A DNA stretch of 9,780 nt. It comes from an uncultured Sphingomonadaceae bacterium. GTDB taxonomy: Bacteria > Pseudomonadota > Alphaproteobacteria > Sphingomonadales > Sphingomonadaceae. The notes under the pieces are model-generated. The model saw only the letters and a list, made by a program, of their open reading frames with translations, had not been told where the DNA came from and made no database searches. The position numbers were made by a program, and so were the translations under genes. This document shows, piece by piece, positions 6,404-9,780 of this stretch. How positions within the stretch are numbered: position 1 is the stretch's first letter; each line of letters begins with the position of its first letter. The stretch lies in contig CAKZSF010000303.1 in assembly GCA_937920575.1 (NCBI GenBank), forward strand, positions 1 to 9,780, written 5' to 3'.

Positions 6404-7383
6404 TGACCGCGGTTCACTTGCTTGATGACTTTGCGATGGGCGGAGTCATGCGAGCGCTCAGCCTATTCGAAGAGCCTGAGTTCAACGACATTCTGAAATC
6501 GCGGATCGAGCCGGTGCCCACTACGGCCCGGCTCGCAAAGCGTTATGACGCCGATCTAATCGTAGTCCATATCCCGCCGAGCTGGCGGCGGATGCCATGG
6601 ATTGTGAGCCTGCGCGCGCTCAATCCCACCGCTCAAATTGTTCATGTTGAGCACAGCTATACCCAAGGGTTTGAACGCCACATGGTGGCCAACACAAAGC
6701 GGTTTCGTGCGATGATGCGTATGGCGTTCACTTTCGTCGACACAATCGTCTGCGTCTCTCACGCGCAGCGCCACTGGATGGTCACGGCAAGTGGAGCCCC
6801 AGCGGACAAATTTCGAACCATTTATCCATGGAGTGGCCGGGAAGATTTGCTCGAGCTTGCTCCTGCGGGGAAATTGGAGGGACGGCCTATCAGGCTCGCA
6901 GCCTATGGCCGCTTTGCTGAGGTGAAAAACTTCCAAGCTCTGGTTGATGCTGTTGCCTTGCTTGGCTCTAGCAAGTGTTCGTTGGCGCTCGGTGGTTCGG
7001 GCCCGCTTCAGGCGGAACTGGAGCAAGCCACAGCACGGGCCGACAATGTCCAATTGGTGGGCCAAGTTGAGGATGTATCCGCGTTTCTCGAAACCTGCGA
7101 CGCGGTGATCGTTCCATCGCTTTACGAGTCGTTCGGTCTTGTCGCGACAGAGGCACGCCTCGCTGGCCGCCCGGTGTTGGTGGCTGATGTTGATGGGTTG
7201 CCGGAACAGGCAATCTCAGGCGGTATGGTCGCACAATGCGATAGCGCCAATGCAATAGCTTTTGCGATTGGGCAGTTTGCTCAGCAGCCTCTGGAGAGAA
7301 TGGCACAGCAGGCGAGAGCCTCTGCCTTGGGTCATCGCAACGAAGTGATCACTGGATGGAAGTCGTTGGTCGCACAAGGCTAG
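6400..7383 (+). CDS. Family 4 (GT-B fold) glycosyltransferase, last gene of the operon
   Basis: A 327-residue GT-B enzyme. The N-terminal Rossmann-like half starts MMTAVHLLDDFAMGGVMRAL, with the glycine loop expected near the acceptor site. The C-terminal half has AAYGRFAEVKNFQALVDAVALL (K176 is likely donor phosphate-binding), LGGSGPLQAEL, and the GT4 EX7E motif in PSLYESFGLVATEARLAGRPVL (E243 and E251). Family members are retaining transferases using nucleotide sugars. I place the start at ATG 6400, whose ATGA overlaps the upstream TGA stop (6401-6403); AAAGG lies about 10 bases before it. A second ATG at 6403 is equally readable and would change one residue. The in-frame TTG at 6364 has no support. 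It is slightly shorter than many GT4 enzymes (about 350-400 residues) but both halves seem complete. A strong terminator follows within 40 bases. Confidence 0.92.
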   Translation: MMTAVHLLDDFAMGGVMRALSLFEEPEFNDILKSRIEPVPTTARLAKRYDADLIVVHIPPSWRRMPWIVSLRALNPTAQIVHVEHSYTQGFERHMVANTKRFRAMMRMAFTFVDTIVCVSHAQRHWMVTASGAPADKFRTIYPWSGREDLLELAPAGKLEGRPIRLAAYGRFAEVKNFQALVDAVALLGSSKCSLALGGSGPLQAELEQATARADNVQLVGQVEDVSAFLETCDAVIVPSLYESFGLVATEARLAGRPVLVADVDGLPEQAISGGMVAQCDSANAIAFAIGQFAQQPLERMAQQARASALGHRNEVITGWKSLVAQG

Positions 7384-7419
7384 GCTAGTCAGCCAACAGC
7401 CACTAGCGGACTGATCGAG

Positions 7420-7455
7420 AAACGGCAGCGGGGGACTATCCCTGCTGCCGTTTTT
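7420..7455 (+). terminator. Rho-independent terminator of the flippase-glycosyltransferase operon
   Basis: An 11-pair GC-rich stem (7423-7433 with 7440-7450, including one G-U pair) is extended by three A-T pairs. It encloses a six-base loop (7434-7439) and is followed by TTTTT (7451-7455). It stands 36 bases past the GT4 stop. The right arm and loop contain the last codons and the stop of the convergent minus-strand gene. On the minus strand the same hairpin is followed only by TTTCT, so it may stop transcription weakly in that direction as well. Confidence 0.9.
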
Positions 7456-8710
7456 CTTTGCTTGAAAGCGCGATGCCGATCGCGGCCCATGCAGGCCAGG
7501 TGAGATAGGCCAGCATCTCCAAATTCTCGCCAAAGCTGTAGAGCAGCATGATGATCGTCAACGCAAAGCCGCAGCGATAGACTGGCGCGCTTGCGGCCTT
7601 CAGCAAGAGAACAATCAAGCTCAGGCCAAGGGGCACAGCCAGCGCCAATGCCCCGAGGGCGCCTTTCACGAACAACAGCCCGTACCAGCTATGGTGGCTG
7701 CCAATCGGCATATATTCCACCAAATGCGGGCCGTTCTCGACGATGCCATGGCCAAACCATGGTGCCTCGTTCTGCCAGCGCTCGATGGCAATCCTTGCGA
7801 GAGTTTCGCGCACGCGGGTGGAGTCTGCTCTTGCTCCTTTGATGTCTCCGATTAGCCCCTCTGCCCATTCAGCGAGCGGCAGCCCGAAGACTCCCATCAC
7901 AAGCGCCACTGGCGAGGCCAATAGCCAGGTGAGCGGTTTGTTGATGTGTTTCAGCCCCCAACGCATCGGGAGCACAATCAGGATCGCAAGAAGCGCCAGC
8001 CGAGATTGCGAAAGCACTGCAATCAGCAACCCGGCCAAGATTCCGACGCTGCGCCAGCCAAGCGACTTTTCTTGCAAGGCAAGGACAATGTGGATCACCG
8101 CGACCATGCCGGCGGCGGGCGACCAAGGCGCAAAAAACTGCCAACGCGGTGTGCCCGCCCCTGGCTCGATTGTGTAAAGAGTGGCCGAGAAATATTCAGG
8201 GCCGGATCCCCCGATCACTTTGAGTGGTGAGACCCAAAGCTCGGCTGGTAGCCCAAGAAACGGTGCCACTAGAAACACTGGCAACACGATCAAAGTCTGT
8301 CCGCCCAGTTGGCAAACCGCTCTCGCTATCGTTTCGATGCGCACGCCCAAAATGGCGCAAGCAACCGGGAAGAGCGCGATCAAGGCCCAGCCCTTGGCCC
8401 AACCGATCGTCGATTTGATCGTCTGGCCTGTGCCCAGCTGATAGTTTGTGTGACCAACCCAGAGGATGATCAGCATGGCGATCATACCGCCCACCCATGC
8501 CCATAATGGCCAATTGATGGCAGCGGGCGCTGAAGGGGCGGTTTGGTCGCGCACATACACAGAGTATGCAGCCATCAGCCCCAAGACCCAGCCAAGGGCG
8601 GGGCCCACGATATACAACCCTCCGACCAGCCATAGCAGCCAAGTCGATCGGATTGTGATCGCGATCAGGCGTTCGGCAGCAGCTTGCGAATGATCGGTTG
8701 GCGAAGCCAT
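7436..8710 (-). CDS. O-antigen ligase/Wzy-like polytopic membrane protein (probable repeat-unit polymerase)
   Basis: A 424-residue inner-membrane protein with about 10-12 hydrophobic segments. It has the traits of the Wzy_C/O-antigen ligase family: a VLSQSRLALLAIL segment (SQSR at 234-237), then a long periplasmic-type loop (about 280-340). That loop carries DSTRVRETLARIAIERW (R299, R301), PWFGHGI and IGSHHSWYGLLFVKG (H339-H340). In known ligases and polymerases the loop arginines and histidine are needed for transfer of lipid-linked glycan. Ligase and polymerase cannot be told apart by sequence. A Wzz-like gene immediately upstream and a flippase nearby favour polymerase. The ATG at 8710 is the only good start and lies 46 bases inside the upstream gene. 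I see no clear Shine-Dalgarno there, which suggests translational coupling. The stop lies inside the bidirectionally shared hairpin. Confidence 0.85.
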   Translation of the reverse strand: MASPTDHSQAAAERLIAITIRSTWLLWLVGGLYIVGPALGWVLGLMAAYSVYVRDQTAPSAPAAINWPLWAWVGGMIAMLIILWVGHTNYQLGTGQTIKSTIGWAKGWALIALFPVACAILGVRIETIARAVCQLGGQTLIVLPVFLVAPFLGLPAELWVSPLKVIGGSGPEYFSATLYTIEPGAGTPRWQFFAPWSPAAGMVAVIHIVLALQEKSLGWRSVGILAGLLIAVLSQSRLALLAILIVLPMRWGLKHINKPLTWLLASPVALVMGVFGLPLAEWAEGLIGDIKGARADSTRVRETLARIAIERWQNEAPWFGHGIVENGPHLVEYMPIGSHHSWYGLLFVKGALGALALAVPLGLSLIVLLLKAASAPVYRCGFALTIIMLLYSFGENLEMLAYLTWPAWAAIGIALSSKEKRQQG

Positions 8711-9780
8711 AACAACATGAACCCAATAAGAAGGAGGAGAGTGGCGCCGGCGGCACCGCCCAAGATAAGCAGCGTATGCGGCGCAGCTTTGCTTCGCGGC
8801 AGCGAAGGCACCTCAAGCGTTTGCACGAGCGGATAGGATGCAAAGGGATCCGATTTGTTCGTGTCGAGACGCGCGAGAGCGGAGCTGAAAACCGCTTCGG
8901 CAACGCGCAATTCGCGAGTGAGTTCAGCCAGTTCAGCCGCTTGCGTAACCATCTTGCCGCTTTTGGCGCTTTCCTGACCAATTTGGCGACGGATTTCGGC
9001 CAAGGCTGCATTCGATCCGCTGCTGTCGCTGTCGCGGGTCATCAGCGTTTCGAACAAGGCGGCCCGGTTTCCGGAAACCGCAAGGTCAGCAAATTTCAAC
9101 ACGGTCTGACGGTTCAAACCGGCCAAGGATTTTCCGCGTCTGGCCAATTCGCCAAGGACTTCGGATTTCTCAGCGTTCAGCTCCTCCATCCGGCCATGCG
9201 CCGGGCCAAGCGTTGCACCTTGTTCAGCGCTCTCAGTTGAAAGCTCGGCATAGCGATCCAACGCCTTGGTGAACACCGGATCAGCTTGGAGACGTAAGGC
9301 GCGGTTGGCGGTGGTTGGTGAGACGCCGAGCGTGTTCGCCAATCGGCTTCTGGCAGCGCTGGTCTGACGGTTGGCGACGCGGGCCATACGTTCGCGATCC
9401 TTCAGTTCGTCCAAGGTCGCGATACGGTTCTTGTACTGGTCAAGCGATACCAAACCAGTGCGGCCCTGAAACTCCAGCAGTTTGCGCTGAGCCTCGGCAA
9501 CTTTGGTGTCGAGTTCGGCAATACGTTCCTTGTCGGCATCTTCCCGAGTGGAGGCTTCATCGGCCCGCAAATCTTCCAATGCATTCATGAAAGCGGCACG
9601 AATCGCGGTTGTGCGTTCGCGTGCTTGCTCCGGAGTGGCCCCCGGCATTTTCACTGCAATCAGATTGGTCTGATCAGTCAGTTTGATTGTTGGTTGCGGA
9701 AAACTCGACGGATCCTCGCCCAGTGCCTTTGCTGCGTCTGCCACAATCAAATCGGACATCAGCAGGCGTTTGTAGTTTTC
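8665..9780 (-). CDS. Wzz-type polysaccharide co-polymerase/chain-length determinant, 5' end outside the window
   Basis: The frame is open to the window edge; 371 residues of the C-terminal part are visible. It begins NYKRLLMSDLIVADAAKALG, the stretch that follows the first membrane helix in Wzz/PCP proteins. A long charged, alanine- and glutamate-rich region with coiled-coil character follows, with a TGLVSLDQYKNRIATLDEL segment. Near the end, SYPLVQTLEVPSLPRSKAAP is the proline-rich stretch expected before the second membrane helix (TLLILGGAAGATLLLLIGFMLLW). The tail is short and basic (RQPIIRKLLPNA), with no fused tyrosine kinase and no Walker motif. Such proteins oligomerise in the inner membrane and set the length or export of the polymer made by a Wzy-type enzyme. 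The gene overlaps the next by 46 bases, implying joint expression. Its promoter is not in the window. Confidence 0.85.
   Translation of the reverse strand, partial: ENYKRLLMSDLIVADAAKALGEDPSSFPQPTIKLTDQTNLIAVKMPGATPEQARERTTAIRAAFMNALEDLRADEASTREDADKERIAELDTKVAEAQRKLLEFQGRTGLVSLDQYKNRIATLDELKDRERMARVANRQTSAARSRLANTLGVSPTTANRALRLQADPVFTKALDRYAELSTESAEQGATLGPAHGRMEELNAEKSEVLGELARRGKSLAGLNRQTVLKFADLAVSGNRAALFETLMTRDSDSSGSNAALAEIRRQIGQESAKSGKMVTQAAELAELTRELRVAEAVFSSALARLDTNKSDPFASYPLVQTLEVPSLPRSKAAPHTLLILGGAAGATLLLLIGFMLLWLRQPIIRKLLPNA

Noticed and set aside
8196..9011. A 271-codon minus-strand frame across the Wzz/Wzy junction.
   Set aside because: It overlaps two well-supported genes on the same strand in another frame and has the Arg/Ser/Cys-rich look of a shadow frame.
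1..9780. Assignment of the locus to the PEP-CTERM/exosortase (XrtA) system.
   Set aside because: The sigma-54 promoters and polysaccharide genes fit that context, but no exosortase, PrsK/PrsR/PrsT or PEP-CTERM protein is present in the window, so the link is left as a hypothesis.

Overview
The window looks like an exopolysaccharide or capsule biosynthesis island of a Gram-negative bacterium with moderately high GC, most likely an alphaproteobacterium. A sphingomonad or Erythrobacter relative is my best guess. This rests on protein style, gene content and codon use rather than on a diagnostic marker. There are no RNA genes, insertion sequences or CRISPR arrays that I can see.

Layout: (1) 1-1449, plus strand, is the 3' part of a hybrid sensory kinase with a HisKA helix, a badly eroded ATPase region, an intact receiver and an intact Hpt domain. 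(2) 1443-2873, minus strand, is a two-domain enzyme that fuses a WecG/TagA/CpsF-type glycosyltransferase to an ExoY/WcaJ-type phosphoglycosyl transferase. Its 3' end overlaps that of the kinase gene. (3) 2874-3166 is a 293-base divergent regulatory region. It holds two facing sigma-54 (-24/-12) promoters, one per direction, with a cluster of inverted and direct repeats between them. (4) 3167-7383, plus strand, is a tight four-gene operon: a Wzx-like flippase, two GT2 glycosyltransferases and a GT4 glycosyltransferase. A strong hairpin/T-tract terminator ends it. (5) 7436-9780, minus strand, is an O-antigen ligase/Wzy-like polytopic membrane protein. It lies downstream of, and overlaps by 46 bases, a Wzz-type chain-length/co-polymerase protein that runs off the window edge.

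Together these make a nearly complete Wzx/Wzy-dependent pathway. The fused enzyme would load the first sugar phosphate on undecaprenyl phosphate and probably add the second sugar. The GT2, GT2 and GT4 enzymes would extend the repeat unit on the cytoplasmic face, the flippase would turn it over, and the Wzy-like protein would polymerise (or ligate) it under control of the Wzz-like protein.

The most interesting signal is regulatory. Chain initiation and chain extension/export appear to be switched on together by RNA polymerase-sigma54 and a shared enhancer-binding protein acting on the 2988-3068 repeat cluster. The second point of interest is the hybrid kinase, whose ATP-binding boxes are lost while its phosphorelay residues are kept. 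The enzymatic part of the locus is otherwise of a known kind.
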